64,000 nucleotides of DNA from Caulobacter sp. Root343 (GCF_001425745.1 NZ_LMDF01000002.1:136480-200479); one strand, 5' to 3'. Positions 9,649-19,157 are shown, counted from the stretch's first letter. The notes: generated by a model from the letters alone, not told the origin. Program-made: numbers and translations.

Positions 9649-10635
9649 GTGAGCGGCCCCGTTCTCGTCTACGCGCCCGATCGCGGGATCGGCGACCTGA
9701 TGTGGCACCTGCCGACTATCCGGGCGATCGCGGCGGCGACGCCGGAGGGCAAGGTGGTGCTGGTCGCGCGGCCCGCCAGCCGCGCCGCCGAGGTGCTGGC
9801 GGTGGAGCCGACCGTCGAACGCGTCCTCTACGCCCCGAACTACAAGGACAAACTCAAGGGCGTGCGCGAGGTCATCGACTTCTGGAAGATCTGCCGGGCC
9901 GAGAGGCCGCGCGCGGCATGGATCCTGGAGAAGATCGACCGTCCCGCCATCGCCGCCGCCCTGGCCGGCGTGCCCGAGCGGCGCGGCTTTGGCTTGGGGC
10001 ATGGTCAGGAGACCTTCCTGACCACGGGGCCCTATCTCCCGAAATCCATGCGTCCGGCCCACCGGATCGACAAGCTGGAGGCCTTCGAAAAGGCCCATGG
10101 TCTGGTCGTGACGAGTCGCGAGCCGGCGCTGAAGCTGGATCCCAAGGCGTTGGAGGCGGTGAGGGCGCGCTACGCCGACAGGCCTGGCCCGTGGCTGACG
10201 CTCGGTATCGGCGCCAGCGAACCCGCCCGCACATGGCCCGCCGAGCGCTTCGCCGAGACGGCCACGCGGCTCGCGGACCTGTTCGGCACGATGTTCTGGA
10301 TCGGCGGCCCGCACGAAGCCGATGGGGCCAAGGCGGCCATCGGCGACCTGCCGAACAATGTCGTCGCCTGCGACCTGAGCCTGGACCAGTCGGCGGCCCT
10401 GATCGCCCTGTCGGCCGGGTTCCTGGGCAACGATTCGGGGCCGCTGAACGTGGCCGCCGCGGTTGGTACGCCGTGCGTGGGCCTGATGGGCACCGCGCCG
10501 GTCCCGGCCTATTCCCGCTGGCTCTCGCGCCTGGACGGCGGGGAAGGGCGAATCGCGGACATCGCGGTCGACCAGGCTGTCGAAGCCGTACGCATCCGGT
10601 TCCTTAAGGAGGCGTGGGACAATTCGTACGCTTGA
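9649..10635 (+). CDS. Glycosyltransferase family 9 (heptosyltransferase-like)
   Basis: A 328-residue GT9 protein, starting at a GTG four bases after the preceding stop. It shows the GT-B architecture: N-terminal YAPDRGIGDLMWHLPTIRAI, then GIGASEPARTWPAERFAE near residue 185 and the donor-site motif GNDSGPLNVAAAVGTPCVGLMG near residue 260. GT9 enzymes add heptose or related sugars during lipopolysaccharide core assembly from ADP-heptose; whether this member uses heptose is not evident from sequence. It closes a likely three-gene operon with the thioesterase and hydrolase. Confidence 0.85.
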   Translation: MSGPVLVYAPDRGIGDLMWHLPTIRAIAAATPEGKVVLVARPASRAAEVLAVEPTVERVLYAPNYKDKLKGVREVIDFWKICRAERPRAAWILEKIDRPAIAAALAGVPERRGFGLGHGQETFLTTGPYLPKSMRPAHRIDKLEAFEKAHGLVVTSREPALKLDPKALEAVRARYADRPGPWLTLGIGASEPARTWPAERFAETATRLADLFGTMFWIGGPHEADGAKAAIGDLPNNVVACDLSLDQSAALIALSAGFLGNDSGPLNVAAAVGTPCVGLMGTAPVPAYSRWLSRLDGGEGRIADIAVDQAVEAVRIRFLKEAWDNSYA

Positions 10636-10699
10636 GACCTAGCGCCTCGCGTTGTATCGGGCGGGCTCGGTATCCTCCCTTTGCTTCCAAGGACGACAC

Positions 10700-10930
10700 A
10701 TGGCCGGCGACTATCAACGCGGTAAGATGGACATTTCGGAACAAGCCGCGACCTTCGCGGCGTTCAACGGCATGACCAAGTGGGGTTCGCTGGCTATCGC
10801 CACCCTGCTGCTGTTCATCACGCTGCTGTTCTGCACCCCGACCGGCTTCGTCGGTAGCGCTATCGCCGCCGTGGTGCTGCTGGCCGCCGGGATCTTCTTC
10901 CTCCGCGAAAAGCCTGCGACCGCCCACTGA
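10700..10930 (+). CDS. aa3-type cytochrome c oxidase subunit IV-like protein
   Basis: A 76-residue protein starting at the ATG after AAGGA (10690-10694); an upstream in-frame ATG at 10652 lacks a site. The N-terminus MAGDYQRGKMDISEQAATFAAF is characteristic of the bacterial aa3-type oxidase subunit IV family, followed by two hydrophobic segments (about 30-45 and 50-67). In alphaproteobacteria this peptide associates with cytochrome c oxidase in the inner membrane. It stands alone upstream of the transhydrogenase genes, which is a frequent arrangement. Confidence 0.85.
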   Translation: MAGDYQRGKMDISEQAATFAAFNGMTKWGSLAIATLLLFITLLFCTPTGFVGSAIAAVVLLAAGIFFLREKPATAH

Positions 10931-11054
10931 CACCGGTAGACATCGGCATTTTTTCTCCCTGAACTGCATGTCGAGCCTCGACAAGAGGCAAGACTATCCC
11001 CTACAGAGCGCCCCATGCTGGTGAGCAAACAGCGCTCTGGGGAGGGGTATGCCG

Positions 11055-12191
11055 ATGGCCGTTATTGCCGTCACGAAAGAGACCCGCGCGAACGAGACGC
11101 GGGTCGCGGCCACGCCTGAAACCGTCAAGAAGCTCGGCGCCGCCGGCTTCTCGGTGGTGGTCCAGGCGGGGGCGGGGACGGCCGCGTCCTATCCGGACGC
11201 CGACTACGAGGCGGCGGGCGCCAAGCTGGTCAAGACCGCCAAGGACGCCCTGAAGGACGCCGACGTCCTGTTCAAGGTGCGCGCGCCCGAGGCGGCCGAG
11301 ATCGCAGCGCTCAAGAAAGGCGCGATCGTCGCCGCGGCGCTCAATCCATATCAGGACAAGGAGACGCTGGACGCCCTGGCCAAGGCCGGTGCGACCGCGA
11401 TCGCCATGGAGTTCATCCCGCGCATCACCCGCGCCCAGGTGATGGACATGCTCTCGTCTCAGGCCAACCTGGCCGGTTATCGCGCCGTGATCGAAGGCGC
11501 CGAGGCCTATGGCAAGGCCCTGCCGATGATGATGACCGCCGCCGGCACCGTCGCCGCGGCCAAGGTGTTCATCATGGGCGTCGGCGTCGCCGGCCTGCAG
11601 GCCATCGCCACGGCCCGTCGCCTGGGGGCGGTGGTCACCGCCACCGACGTGCGTCCGGCCACCAAGGAGCAGGTCGAGTCGCTGGGCGCCAAGTTCCTGG
11701 CCGTCGAGGACGAGGAGTTCAAGAACGCCCAGACCGCCGGCGGCTACGCCAAGGAGATGTCCAAGGAATACCAGGCCAAGCAGGCCGAACTGGTTTCCTC
11801 GCACATCGCCAAGCAGGACATCGTCATCACCACGGCCCTGATCCCGGGGCGTCCCGCGCCCAAGCTGGTCAGCGCCGCCCAGGTGGCCTCGATGCGGGCT
11901 GGCTCGATCCTGGTCGACCTGGCCATCGAGCAGGGCGGCAATGTCGAGGGCGCGAAACTGAACGAAACGGTCCTGACCGCCAACGGCGCCAAGATCCTCG
12001 GCCACGCCAATCTGCCGGGCCGCATCGCCACCGACGCCAGCGCGCTCTACGCCCGCAACCTGGTGGCGCTGGCGACCCTGTTCATGACGAAGGAGGGCGC
12101 GTTCGCGCCCAACTTCGAGGACGAGATCCTGCAGGCCGCCGTCGTCACCCGCGACGGCGCGATCGTGCACCCGAACCTGAAGACCGCCTAA
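11055..12191 (+). CDS. pntAA: Proton-translocating NAD(P) transhydrogenase, alpha-1 subunit
   Basis: A 378-residue NAD(H)-binding subunit (domain I) of the proton-pumping transhydrogenase, which transfers hydride between NADH and NADP+ driven by the proton gradient. It begins [24 protein letters not shown], the conserved N-terminus shared with alanine dehydrogenase, and contains the Rossmann segment [27 protein letters not shown] at 11041-11045 is nine bases from the ATG at 11055 and only three from an ATG at 11049, so I prefer 11055. The membrane part is encoded separately downstream, as usual in alphaproteobacteria. Confidence 0.93.
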   Translation: MAVIAVTKETRANETRVAATPETVKKLGAAGFSVVVQAGAGTAASYPDADYEAAGAKLVKTAKDALKDADVLFKVRAPEAAEIAALKKGAIVAAALNPYQDKETLDALAKAGATAIAMEFIPRITRAQVMDMLSSQANLAGYRAVIEGAEAYGKALPMMMTAAGTVAAAKVFIMGVGVAGLQAIATARRLGAVVTATDVRPATKEQVESLGAKFLAVEDEEFKNAQTAGGYAKEMSKEYQAKQAELVSSHIAKQDIVITTALIPGRPAPKLVSAAQVASMRAGSILVDLAIEQGGNVEGAKLNETVLTANGAKILGHANLPGRIATDASALYARNLVALATLFMTKEGAFAPNFEDEILQAAVVTRDGAIVHPNLKTA

Positions 12192-12217
12192 CCGAGCTCA
12201 AGAGAAGGGAGGCTCCC

Positions 12218-12553
12218 ATGGAAGCCGTCGACCCCACCGTGTTCCGTCTGGCGATCTTCGTGCTCGCCATCTTCGTCGGCTACTACGTCGTCTGGAGCGT
12301 GACGCCCGCGCTGCACACGCCGCTGATGGCCGTGACCAACGCCATTTCGTCGGTGATCATCGTCGGCGCTCTGCTGGCCGCCGCGGCCCATGGCGCCAAT
12401 TCCGACTTGGCCGGCGGCGCCGTCGCCGGCTCGACCTGGATCTCCAAGGGGGCCGGCGCGATCGCCGCGGCCTTCGCGGCGGTCAACATCTTCGGCGGCT
12501 TCTTGGTCACCCAGCGAATGCTGGCGATGTACAAGAAGAAAGAGAAGAAGTGA
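12218..12553 (+). CDS. pntAB: NAD(P) transhydrogenase, alpha-2 (membrane) subunit
   Basis: A 111-residue membrane subunit forming part of domain II of the transhydrogenase. It has about three hydrophobic segments (near residues 8-30, 38-62 and 80-100), with the conserved [20 protein letters not shown] stretch and a lysine-rich cytoplasmic C-terminus. A good ribosome binding site (AGGGAGG) precedes the ATG. It lies 26 nt after pntAA and 28 nt before pntB, a three-gene operon typical of alphaproteobacteria where the E. coli PntA is split in two. Confidence 0.93.
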   Translation: MEAVDPTVFRLAIFVLAIFVGYYVVWSVTPALHTPLMAVTNAISSVIIVGALLAAAAHGANSDLAGGAVAGSTWISKGAGAIAAAFAAVNIFGGFLVTQRMLAMYKKKEKK

Positions 12554-12581
12554 GCGGACGAGAGCAGGGGGAACCACAACA

Positions 12582-14003
12582 ATGAACGCCAATCTCGCCG
12601 CCATTCTCTACATCGTCTCGGGGGTGCTGTTCATCCTCGCGCTGCGTGGCCTGTCCAGCCCGGTGACCAGCCAGGCGGGCAACCGTAACGGCATGATCGG
12701 CATGGCCATCGCCGTCGGCACCACCCTGGCCACCCTGTGGAGTCAGGGCGCGCTGGACGTCGTGACCCTGGGCCTGATCCTGGGCGGCGTCGCCGTCGGG
12801 GGCGCGGTCGGGGCCGTCATCGCCCGCAAGGTCGCCATGACCTCGATGCCGCAGCTGGTCGCCGCCTTCCACTCGTTGGTCGGCATGGCCGCCTGCCTGG
12901 TGGCCGTGGCCGCCATCTACACGCCCGCCGCCTACGGCATCGTGGGCCAGGACGGCGCCATCCACCTCAACAGCCTGATTGAGCTATCGCTCGGCTTGGC
13001 CATCGGAGCGATCACCTTCACCGGCTCGGTCATCGCCTTCGCCAAGCTGAACGGCAACATGGGCGGCGCGCCGATCCTGCTGCCGGGCCGCCATCTGCTG
13101 AACATCCTGATCGCGGCCGCCATCGTGGCCCTGGTCGTGGTGCTGGTGGTCAGCGGCGGCCACGCCATCTGGGCCTTCTGGGGCATCTTCGCCCTCAGCC
13201 TGCTGATCGGCGTCACCCTGATCATCCCGATCGGCGGCGCGGACATGCCGGTCGTGGTGTCGATGCTGAACAGCTATTCCGGCTGGGCGGCGGCGGCGCT
13301 GGGCTTCACGCTCGAGAACACCACCCTGATCATCACCGGCGCGCTCGTCGGCTCGTCGGGCGCGATCCTGTCCTACATCATGTGCAAGGGCATGAACCGC
13401 TCGTTCGTCTCGGTGATCCTGGGCGGCTTCGGCGCCGATGCCTCGGCGGCCGCCGGCCCCGGCGGCAAGGTCGAGAGCCGTCCGGTCAAGCAGGGCTCGG
13501 CCGACGACGCGGCCTTCATCATGAAGAACGCCAGCAAGGTGATCATCGTCCCCGGCTACGGCATGGCCGTCTCCCAGGCCCAGCACATCCTTCGCGAGAT
13601 GTGCGACAAGCTGAAGGAAGAGGGCGTCGAGGTGAAGTACGCCATCCACCCCGTCGCCGGCCGCATGCCCGGCCACATGAACGTGCTGCTGGCCGAAGCC
13701 AACGTCCCCTATGACGAGGTGTTCGAGCTGGAGGACATCAACAGCGAGTTCTCGACGGCCGACGTGGCCTTCGTGATCGGGGCCAACGACGTCACCAACC
13801 CGGCGGCCAAGACCGACCCGACCAGCGCCATCTACGGCATGCCGATCCTGGATGTCGAAAAGGCCCGCACGGTCCTCTTCATCAAGCGCGGCATGGCCTC
13901 GGGCTATGCCGGCGTCGAGAACGAGCTGTTCTTCCGCGACAACACGATGATGCTGTTCGGCGACGCCAAGAAGATGGTCGAAGGCATCGTGAAGGGGCTC
14001 TAG
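12582..14003 (+). CDS. pntB: NAD(P) transhydrogenase, beta subunit
   Basis: A 473-residue subunit. The first 270 residues are hydrophobic (about nine membrane spans, domain II) and the last 180 form the NADP(H)-binding domain III, with GYGMAVSQAQH, the KYAIHPVAGRMPGHMNVLLAEA segment and NDVTNPAAKTD. The start chosen is the ATG at 12582 after AGGGGGA; longer in-frame starts are not supported. It ends the pnt operon, and a strong terminator follows within 30 nt. Confidence 0.94.
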   Translation: MNANLAAILYIVSGVLFILALRGLSSPVTSQAGNRNGMIGMAIAVGTTLATLWSQGALDVVTLGLILGGVAVGGAVGAVIARKVAMTSMPQLVAAFHSLVGMAACLVAVAAIYTPAAYGIVGQDGAIHLNSLIELSLGLAIGAITFTGSVIAFAKLNGNMGGAPILLPGRHLLNILIAAAIVALVVVLVVSGGHAIWAFWGIFALSLLIGVTLIIPIGGADMPVVVSMLNSYSGWAAAALGFTLENTTLIITGALVGSSGAILSYIMCKGMNRSFVSVILGGFGADASAAAGPGGKVESRPVKQGSADDAAFIMKNASKVIIVPGYGMAVSQAQHILREMCDKLKEEGVEVKYAIHPVAGRMPGHMNVLLAEANVPYDEVFELEDINSEFSTADVAFVIGANDVTNPAAKTDPTSAIYGMPILDVEKARTVLFIKRGMASGYAGVENELFFRDNTMMLFGDAKKMVEGIVKGL

Positions 14004-14028
14004 GGCTCGCCTTCACGGGAAACGACGA

Positions 14029-14058
14029 AGGCCCCGGCGACAACGCCGGGGCCTTTTT
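14029..14058 (+). terminator. Rho-independent terminator of the pnt operon
   Basis: A GC-rich hairpin (GGCCCCGGCG, loop ACAA, CGCCGGGGCC) followed immediately by a run of five T lies 26 nt after the pntB stop. Confidence 0.9.
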
Positions 14059-14075
14059 CGTGGCCCCAGGCCGAC

Positions 14076-14107
14076 CAAAACAAAGGCCCCAGGGTTACCT
14101 GGGGCCT
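14076..14107 (-). terminator. Rho-independent terminator of the UrcA gene
   Basis: Read on the minus strand, a hairpin AGGCCCCAGG - TAAC - CCTGGGGCCT is followed by TTGTTTT. It lies about 50 nt beyond the stop of the minus-strand UrcA-family gene and back to back with the pnt terminator. Confidence 0.85.
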
Positions 14108-14159
14108 CTGTCGCGGGGTGCGGGGAGGTGGGGTGTTTCGGGGGAGGCCTTGCCGAAGA

Positions 14160-14516
14160 TCACTTGGCGGCGAACTCGGTCGACTTGGCGCGGGCGGCGA
14201 TGGCCAGGTTGTCGCGCTGAGCGGTCGGCAGCTGGCGTTCGACTTCGCGCTGCACGGCGACGACGCAGCCACGGGGGGTCATGCCATCCAGGTTCCCGGC
14301 GCGCAGCTTGGCCAGGCACAGCTCTTCACCAGCGGTCTCGACGCGGGCCTTGAACAGCTTGGCTTGCGACGGATTGGCCAGGTTCAGGTCGCCGTAGGCG
14401 ATGCTGATGGTCTGTTCGCGCTCGGCGGCGTTGGCGGCTTGGGTCAGGCCCAGGATCGGCACGGCGGCCAGGCTCAGGCTGGCGACGGTGGTCAGGCTCA
14501 TGATGAACTTGCGCAT
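14160..14516 (-). CDS. UrcA family protein, secreted
   Basis: A 118-residue protein with a clear Sec signal peptide (basic MRKF, hydrophobic core to about residue 25, cleavage after AANA near 30). The mature part matches the UrcA pattern of sphingomonads and Caulobacterales: ISIAYGDLNLANPSQAKLFKARVETA, two Cys (ELCLAKL and PRGCVVAV), and an alpha-helical C-terminus. UrcA proteins are periplasmic and of unknown function; the two Cys probably form a disulfide. It is transcribed alone with its own terminator. Confidence 0.85.
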   Translation of the reverse strand: MRKFIMSLTTVASLSLAAVPILGLTQAANAAEREQTISIAYGDLNLANPSQAKLFKARVETAGEELCLAKLRAGNLDGMTPRGCVVAVQREVERQLPTAQRDNLAIAARAKSTEFAAK

Positions 14517-14851
14517 TTGAAGTATCCCTCTGGTGTGGCGCTTCTTCGTGCGCCGATGAATACTGTGTATGTCGAAGAGTTCGCCAAGTCCCGTTACGTC
14601 TCCTTCATGACGTGTAATTTAAAGAGTGACGACCATTTAATGATGTGAACTTCATGTAATGTATGTCGAATACATGAAGGTCCGCGCGCCAAGCTGCGCC
14701 ATAAGGTAAATGAACGGTTAAGCTGCGCCCTGTTTTCGCCCCATGCGACATTCATAGACCCCGCCAATTCACCAACCCGAAAGGTCGGTGTGAGAGCTAG
14801 ATCGCCTGCGCGCGGTCCTCTCAGGCGACCGAACGTCGAAGAGGTAGCGGT
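14517..14851. other. 335-bp intergenic regulatory region between urcA-like and M23 genes
   Basis: No gene fits here. The stretch is less GC-rich than its surroundings. It contains TGTATGTCGAA twice (14566-14576 and 14660-14670) and a perfect 9-bp inverted repeat CTTCATGTA/TACATGAAG (14650-14658 and 14671-14679) enclosing the second copy. Further right, TAAA-N7-TTAA at about 14705-14719 is one mismatch from a CtrA box. It probably holds the divergent promoters of the two flanking genes. Confidence 0.55.
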
Positions 14852-15694
14852 TTGATCTCCAAGAGCCTGGCTGTTCCGCCCCAGCACCTGCGCGTCGCGT
14901 TCTTCACGATGCTGGGCGTCGCCGCGATGGCGGGAGCCCTGAACGGCGCCGTGGCCCTGGGCGAATGGGTGTCCCGCGCTGCGCCGACTTCCGAGCCGAC
15001 CCCCGCCGCCGTCAAGGCCGAGCCCCAGGTCGAAGAGGAGGCCGAGCCCGCCCCGCCGCCGCCGGCCTTCCAATTCGACGCGCCGTTGCCGGGCCGGGTG
15101 ATCAACTCGCCGTTCGGCCTGCGCCAGCTGCCGTGGGAAGAGAACGGCCGCCTGCACCAGGGCGTCGATATCGCGGCCCCCGGCGGCGCGGCGGTCAAGG
15201 TCGCCGCCGACGGCGTGGTCAAGGCCACCGGCGTCAGCCCCACCTACGGCCGCTATGTGCTGGTGATGCACAAGGGGGGGCTCACCACGATGTACGCCCA
15301 CCTCGCCGGGGCGGCCAAGGGCGTCAAGCGTGGCGCCTATCTGCATCGCGGCGACACCGTCGCCTTCGTCGGCAATTCGGGCCGCTCGACCGGCTCGCAC
15401 CTGCACTTCGAGATCCGCAAGGGCGACAAGCCGCTGAACCCCAGCTTCTTCCTGGGGCGCAGCTTCGCCGAGGCCAACGACCTGCCGATCAAGGCGGCGG
15501 GCAAGGTGTCGCGCAAGGTCCGCCTGGCTACCGTCTCGAAATGGCCCGATAGCGTGGCCAAGGCCGGCAAGACGGCGGGTGGGGTCAAGGTCGCGCGGCT
15601 GAAGAACGGCCGCGTTCGGGCCACCATTCCCGTCGTCGCGATCCAGGCGCCCGGCGCCGCATCGACGGCCAGCTCGACGGGTTCGTCCGTCTAA
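14852..15694 (+). CDS. M23 family (LytM-type) metallopeptidase
   Basis: A 280-residue envelope protein. The frame is closed upstream by a TAG at 14798, and no ATG or GTG fits, so the start is probably the TTG at 14852 (GAGG seven bases upstream). A hydrophobic segment near residues 14-36 is a signal anchor, followed by a Pro/Glu-rich linker and a LytM domain with zinc and catalytic residues H102, D106, H150, H183 and H185 (HxxxD, YAH and HLH motifs). It should cleave peptidoglycan cross-links or stems, or regulate an amidase. The complete ligand set suggests it is active. Confidence 0.85.
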   Translation: MISKSLAVPPQHLRVAFFTMLGVAAMAGALNGAVALGEWVSRAAPTSEPTPAAVKAEPQVEEEAEPAPPPPAFQFDAPLPGRVINSPFGLRQLPWEENGRLHQGVDIAAPGGAAVKVAADGVVKATGVSPTYGRYVLVMHKGGLTTMYAHLAGAAKGVKRGAYLHRGDTVAFVGNSGRSTGSHLHFEIRKGDKPLNPSFFLGRSFAEANDLPIKAAGKVSRKVRLATVSKWPDSVAKAGKTAGGVKVARLKNGRVRATIPVVAIQAPGAASTASSTGSSV

Positions 15695-15754
15695 AGCTCA
15701 GTTCTCGAGCCAACGCGCCTCGACGCGTCACAAAGCCTCACTACATTGAACGTC

Positions 15755-16711
15755 ATGATCCAGCTTCTCGGTCGTGGCGTCGCGGGCCTCGCGCTCCTCT
15801 TGGTTTCCTATATCGCCGTCGGGGGGCTGATGAGCGCCGCCGGTGCGCCCAAGCCCCGAGGGCAGATGGTCGAGATCGAGCCGGGGCGAACGCTGCGGCT
15901 GGTTTGCGAGGGCCCCAAAAGCGACCGGCCGATCGTCTGGCTGGAGGCCGGCGCCTTCGGTCTCGCGGCCGACTGGGGCGGAACCCAGGAAGCCCTGACC
16001 GCCGCCGGCTGGCGCTCGTGCGCCTACGACCGCGCTGGCATGGGCTACTCGCCGAAGGGGCCCAGCCCGCGCGACGGGATCGCCATCGTCACGGACTTCG
16101 AAAAGCTGGTCGCCGCCTCAGGCGAGCCGGGGCCCTACATCCTGGTCGGCCACTCGATGGCCGGCCTGCGGCTGCGTGAGTACGCCGGGCGTAACCCCGA
16201 CAAGGTGGCGGGGATCGTCCTGGTCGACGCCGCCACGCCGGAAGCCGCCCAGAACCCGCAGATGCGGGGCTTCATCAAGACCTTCGCCAGCGCCTCGAAA
16301 TGGGCCGCGCGCGGGGCCTCGATCGGGCTCTACAAGCCGCTGGTCCATACGCGCCTGGGCGACAAGATCGACCTGCCGCCGGCCGCCAAGGCCGAGAAGG
16401 GCTGGGCCTTCGCCAACGGCCGCCACAACCGGACGGCGGCCGAAGAGGTCGCGCTGTGGCCGGAGGCTTCGGCCCAGGCCGCCGCCCAGCCGCCGTTCGA
16501 TCCCAAATGGCCGGTCGCGGTGGTCACCGCCGGACCGGTCGCCGGCCGCGAGCTGCGCAAGGAAATGCAGGCCGCGCCCGCTCGCAAATCCGAGCATGGC
16601 CTGGTCGACCACGTCGAGGCCGCCACCCACACCCTGCTGATCGGCCGCCGCTTCGCCGACCACATCGTTCGCGCCGTCGCCTTCGTGGCCGACGCCTCCA
16701 AAAAGGGCTGA
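15755..16711 (+). CDS. Alpha/beta hydrolase with N-terminal membrane anchor
   Basis: A 318-residue hydrolase with one N-terminal hydrophobic segment (about residues 5-30), either a signal peptide or anchor, so it acts at or outside the inner membrane. The fold shows IVWLEAGAFGLAADW, RAGMGYSP, the nucleophile elbow GHSMAG (near 135) and LVDAATPE; a C-terminal His (THTLL) completes the triad. Its sequence is similar in style to bacterial arylesterases or haloperoxidases. I use the ATG at 15755 instead of a TTG three codons earlier. Substrate is unknown. Confidence 0.82.
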   Translation: MIQLLGRGVAGLALLLVSYIAVGGLMSAAGAPKPRGQMVEIEPGRTLRLVCEGPKSDRPIVWLEAGAFGLAADWGGTQEALTAAGWRSCAYDRAGMGYSPKGPSPRDGIAIVTDFEKLVAASGEPGPYILVGHSMAGLRLREYAGRNPDKVAGIVLVDAATPEAAQNPQMRGFIKTFASASKWAARGASIGLYKPLVHTRLGDKIDLPPAAKAEKGWAFANGRHNRTAAEEVALWPEASAQAAAQPPFDPKWPVAVVTAGPVAGRELRKEMQAAPARKSEHGLVDHVEAATHTLLIGRRFADHIVRAVAFVADASKKG

Positions 16712-16750
16712 TACAACCGGAGGACAAGGTCGATTCGGGAGGTCGCCGCC

Positions 16751-17668
16751 ATGGTCAACGCCGTCAGCCTGGAGGGCGTCAGCAAGACCTACGGCGACTT
16801 CCACGCCGTTCGAGACGTCGGTTTCGAGGTCCCTGCCGGCCGGATCACCGGATTCCTGGGTCCCAACGGCGCGGGCAAGACCTCGACCATCCGCATGATC
16901 CTGGGCCTGCTGCCGGCCAGCGCGGGCCGGATCACGGTGCTGGGCGCCGACGACGCCACGCGGGTCCGCGACCGGATCGGCTTCCTCCCCGAGGAGCGCG
17001 GCCTCTACAAGCGCATGACCCCGATCGACGCCATCGTCTTCTTCGCGGGCCTGAAGGGCGTGCCCGAGGCCGAGGGGCGCAGGCGAGCCAAGGCGATGCT
17101 GGAGGCCCAAGGCCTGGGCTTCGCCATGAAACGGCCGATCAAGGACCTGTCCAAGGGCATGGCCCAGAAGGTCCAGCTGATCTCGGCCCTGGCCCACGAA
17201 CCCGAACTGGTGGTGCTGGACGAGCCGTTCTCGGGCCTGGATCCGGTCAACCAGCAGGCGCTGGAGGGCATGATCCGCGAGATCGCGGCGCGCGGGGCCA
17301 CGGTGCTGTTCTCCACCCACGTGATGCAGCACGCCGAGCGGTTGTGCGACAAGGTCGTGCTGATGGCGCGGGGGAAAAAGGTGTTCGACGGCGACGTCGC
17401 CACCGCTCGCCGCGCCGCGCCGAGGGCTCTGGTGCTGGAGGGCGCGTTATCCGCCGCCGAGGTCGCGGCGCTGCCGGGCCTGGGGACGGTGGCCTCCGAG
17501 GCCCTGTCCGATGGCGACTGGCGACACGTGGCCGCCCTGCCGGAGGACAGCACGGGTCAGGACGCGCTGAAGACCGCCTTCGCCCGTGACCTGGCCTTGC
17601 GCCGGTTCGAGCTCAAGGAACCCAGCCTGCACGACGCCTTCATCGTCCTGACGGGAGGCCAGGCATGA
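16751..17668 (+). CDS. ABC transporter ATP-binding protein (NatA-like)
   Basis: A 305-residue ATPase subunit with Walker A GPNGAGKTS (near 38), the LSKGMAQKVQLISAL signature loop (near 138), Walker B LVVLDEPFSGLD and the switch His in FSTHVMQHAE. The C-terminal 90 residues are the domain found in DrrA/NatA-type exporters. It overlaps the permease start by four bases (ATGA), so the pair is translationally coupled and forms one exporter. The substrate (sodium, drug or other) cannot be read from sequence. Confidence 0.9.
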   Translation: MVNAVSLEGVSKTYGDFHAVRDVGFEVPAGRITGFLGPNGAGKTSTIRMILGLLPASAGRITVLGADDATRVRDRIGFLPEERGLYKRMTPIDAIVFFAGLKGVPEAEGRRRAKAMLEAQGLGFAMKRPIKDLSKGMAQKVQLISALAHEPELVVLDEPFSGLDPVNQQALEGMIREIAARGATVLFSTHVMQHAERLCDKVVLMARGKKVFDGDVATARRAAPRALVLEGALSAAEVAALPGLGTVASEALSDGDWRHVAALPEDSTGQDALKTAFARDLALRRFELKEPSLHDAFIVLTGGQA

Positions 17669-19095
17669 GCCGGCTGCTCAAGATCGCCCGCCGCGAGTAC
17701 CTGGCCTATGTCCGCACCGTCGGCTTTTGGCTGTCGATCATCGCCCTGCCGCTGGTGCTCGGGATCAGCACCCTGGCGCCGCTGCTGACGATGAAGTCGG
17801 CCCAGCCCGAGCGGCTGGCCATCGTCGACCTGACCGGCCAGAACCTGGGCCCCGCCATCGCCAAGACACTGGTCGAGGACCAGGGCCGCGCCACGGCCCG
17901 CGCCTTGCGCTCGGCCGCCCTGTCCGCCGCTGGCCCCAAGGCCCAGGAAGAGGTCCGCAAGGCCCAGGTCCGGGGCGGCGACGCGGCCGGGCGTGAGGTC
18001 CTGGCCCGCTACAATCCGGCCGCCGCCGCCCGTTTCAAGGCGCCCAAGGCCAAGACCATCGTCCTGCCCGCGCCGGCCGAGGCTCAGGCGGCCAAGACCG
18101 CCCGCGAAGCCGGGGTCGCCGCTCGCCGCGACGTCGCCGCCAAGCGTCTCGATTCGGTGCTGATTCTGAGCGGACGCGACGATGCGGTCGTCATGGACCT
18201 CTGGAGCCGCAATCTCGGCGCCCCGGTGCTGGAAAACGACCTGAAGCGCGCCGTCGGCGACTTGATGCGCGAACGGGCCCTGACCCGGGCCGGGGTCTCG
18301 CCCCAGACCCTGAAGGCCGCCGACGATCTCAAGCCCGTGTTCAACAGCCTTTCGCCCAAGGCCGCTTCGGGCGAGAAGGTGGCCCTGCGCGACCGGTTGC
18401 CGACCTTCGTGGGCGTGGTGGCCAGCCTTGTACTGTGGTCGATGGCCCTGACGGGGGCGAGCATCCTGCTCAACAGCGTTATCGAGGAGAAGTCGAGCAA
18501 GATCCTCGAAGTGCTGCTGTCCTCGGCTTCGGTTCCCGAGATCATGGGCGGCAAGATCCTGGGCGTCGCGGGCCTGACCCTGACCGTACTGTTCATCTGG
18601 GCCCTGGGCGGGGCGTTCGCCCTGATCAACTTCGCTCCCGGTCTGGCGGCGGACCTGTTGGCTGTGTTGCTGGGCAAGGGCCTGATCTTCTATTTCGGGA
18701 TCTATCTGGTCCTGGGCTATCTGATGTACGCGGCGCTGTTCGCCGGTATCGGGGCCTTCTGCGAGACCCAGCGCGACGCCCAGACGCTGCTGGGGCCGAT
18801 CATGATGGTTATGGCCGTCCCGATGATCTTCATGGGCCAGGCGCTGCGTTCGCCCGACGCGCCGATCGTCAGCGCCCTGTCGTGGTTCCCGCCGTTTACG
18901 CCGTTCCTGATGCCCGTGCGCATCGCCAGCGATCCGCCGGTAGCCCAGGTGGTCGGCACGACGGTGCTGATGGTCGTGACCACCGTGGCGATCGTCGCCT
19001 TCTCGACCCGCGCCTTCCACGTGGGGGCGCTCGCGACAGGCAAGGTGGATCTGAGAACGCTGCTGGGGCGCATCGCGCGCAAGCAGGCGGGGTAG
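17665..19095 (+). CDS. ABC-2 type permease (NatB-like)
   Basis: A 476-residue permease of the NatB/ABC-2 type: one membrane span near residues 20-40, a large periplasmic domain (about 45-250) rich in Ala and Lys, then five to six spans in the C-terminal half, including the conserved IEEKSSKILEVLLSSASVPEIMGGKILG loop. This architecture matches sodium or multidrug exporters such as NatAB. It is encoded with the ATPase directly upstream (four-base overlap). Confidence 0.9.
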   Translation: MSRLLKIARREYLAYVRTVGFWLSIIALPLVLGISTLAPLLTMKSAQPERLAIVDLTGQNLGPAIAKTLVEDQGRATARALRSAALSAAGPKAQEEVRKAQVRGGDAAGREVLARYNPAAAARFKAPKAKTIVLPAPAEAQAAKTAREAGVAARRDVAAKRLDSVLILSGRDDAVVMDLWSRNLGAPVLENDLKRAVGDLMRERALTRAGVSPQTLKAADDLKPVFNSLSPKAASGEKVALRDRLPTFVGVVASLVLWSMALTGASILLNSVIEEKSSKILEVLLSSASVPEIMGGKILGVAGLTLTVLFIWALGGAFALINFAPGLAADLLAVLLGKGLIFYFGIYLVLGYLMYAALFAGIGAFCETQRDAQTLLGPIMMVMAVPMIFMGQALRSPDAPIVSALSWFPPFTPFLMPVRIASDPPVAQVVGTTVLMVVTTVAIVAFSTRAFHVGALATGKVDLRTLLGRIARKQAG

Positions 19096-19127
19096 GGGGC
19101 GGCCGCAACCCAGCCCCCAAATGCAAC

Positions 19128-19157
19128 GAAGGCCGCGCGGATCACCGCGCGGCCTTC
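19128..19157. terminator. Hairpin between convergent ABC permease and rpsU
   Basis: A symmetrical stem GGCCGCGCGG - ATCA - CCGCGCGGCC lies between the two converging genes. The T-run is weak on both strands, so it may act as a modest bidirectional terminator or only protect 3' ends. Confidence 0.5.
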
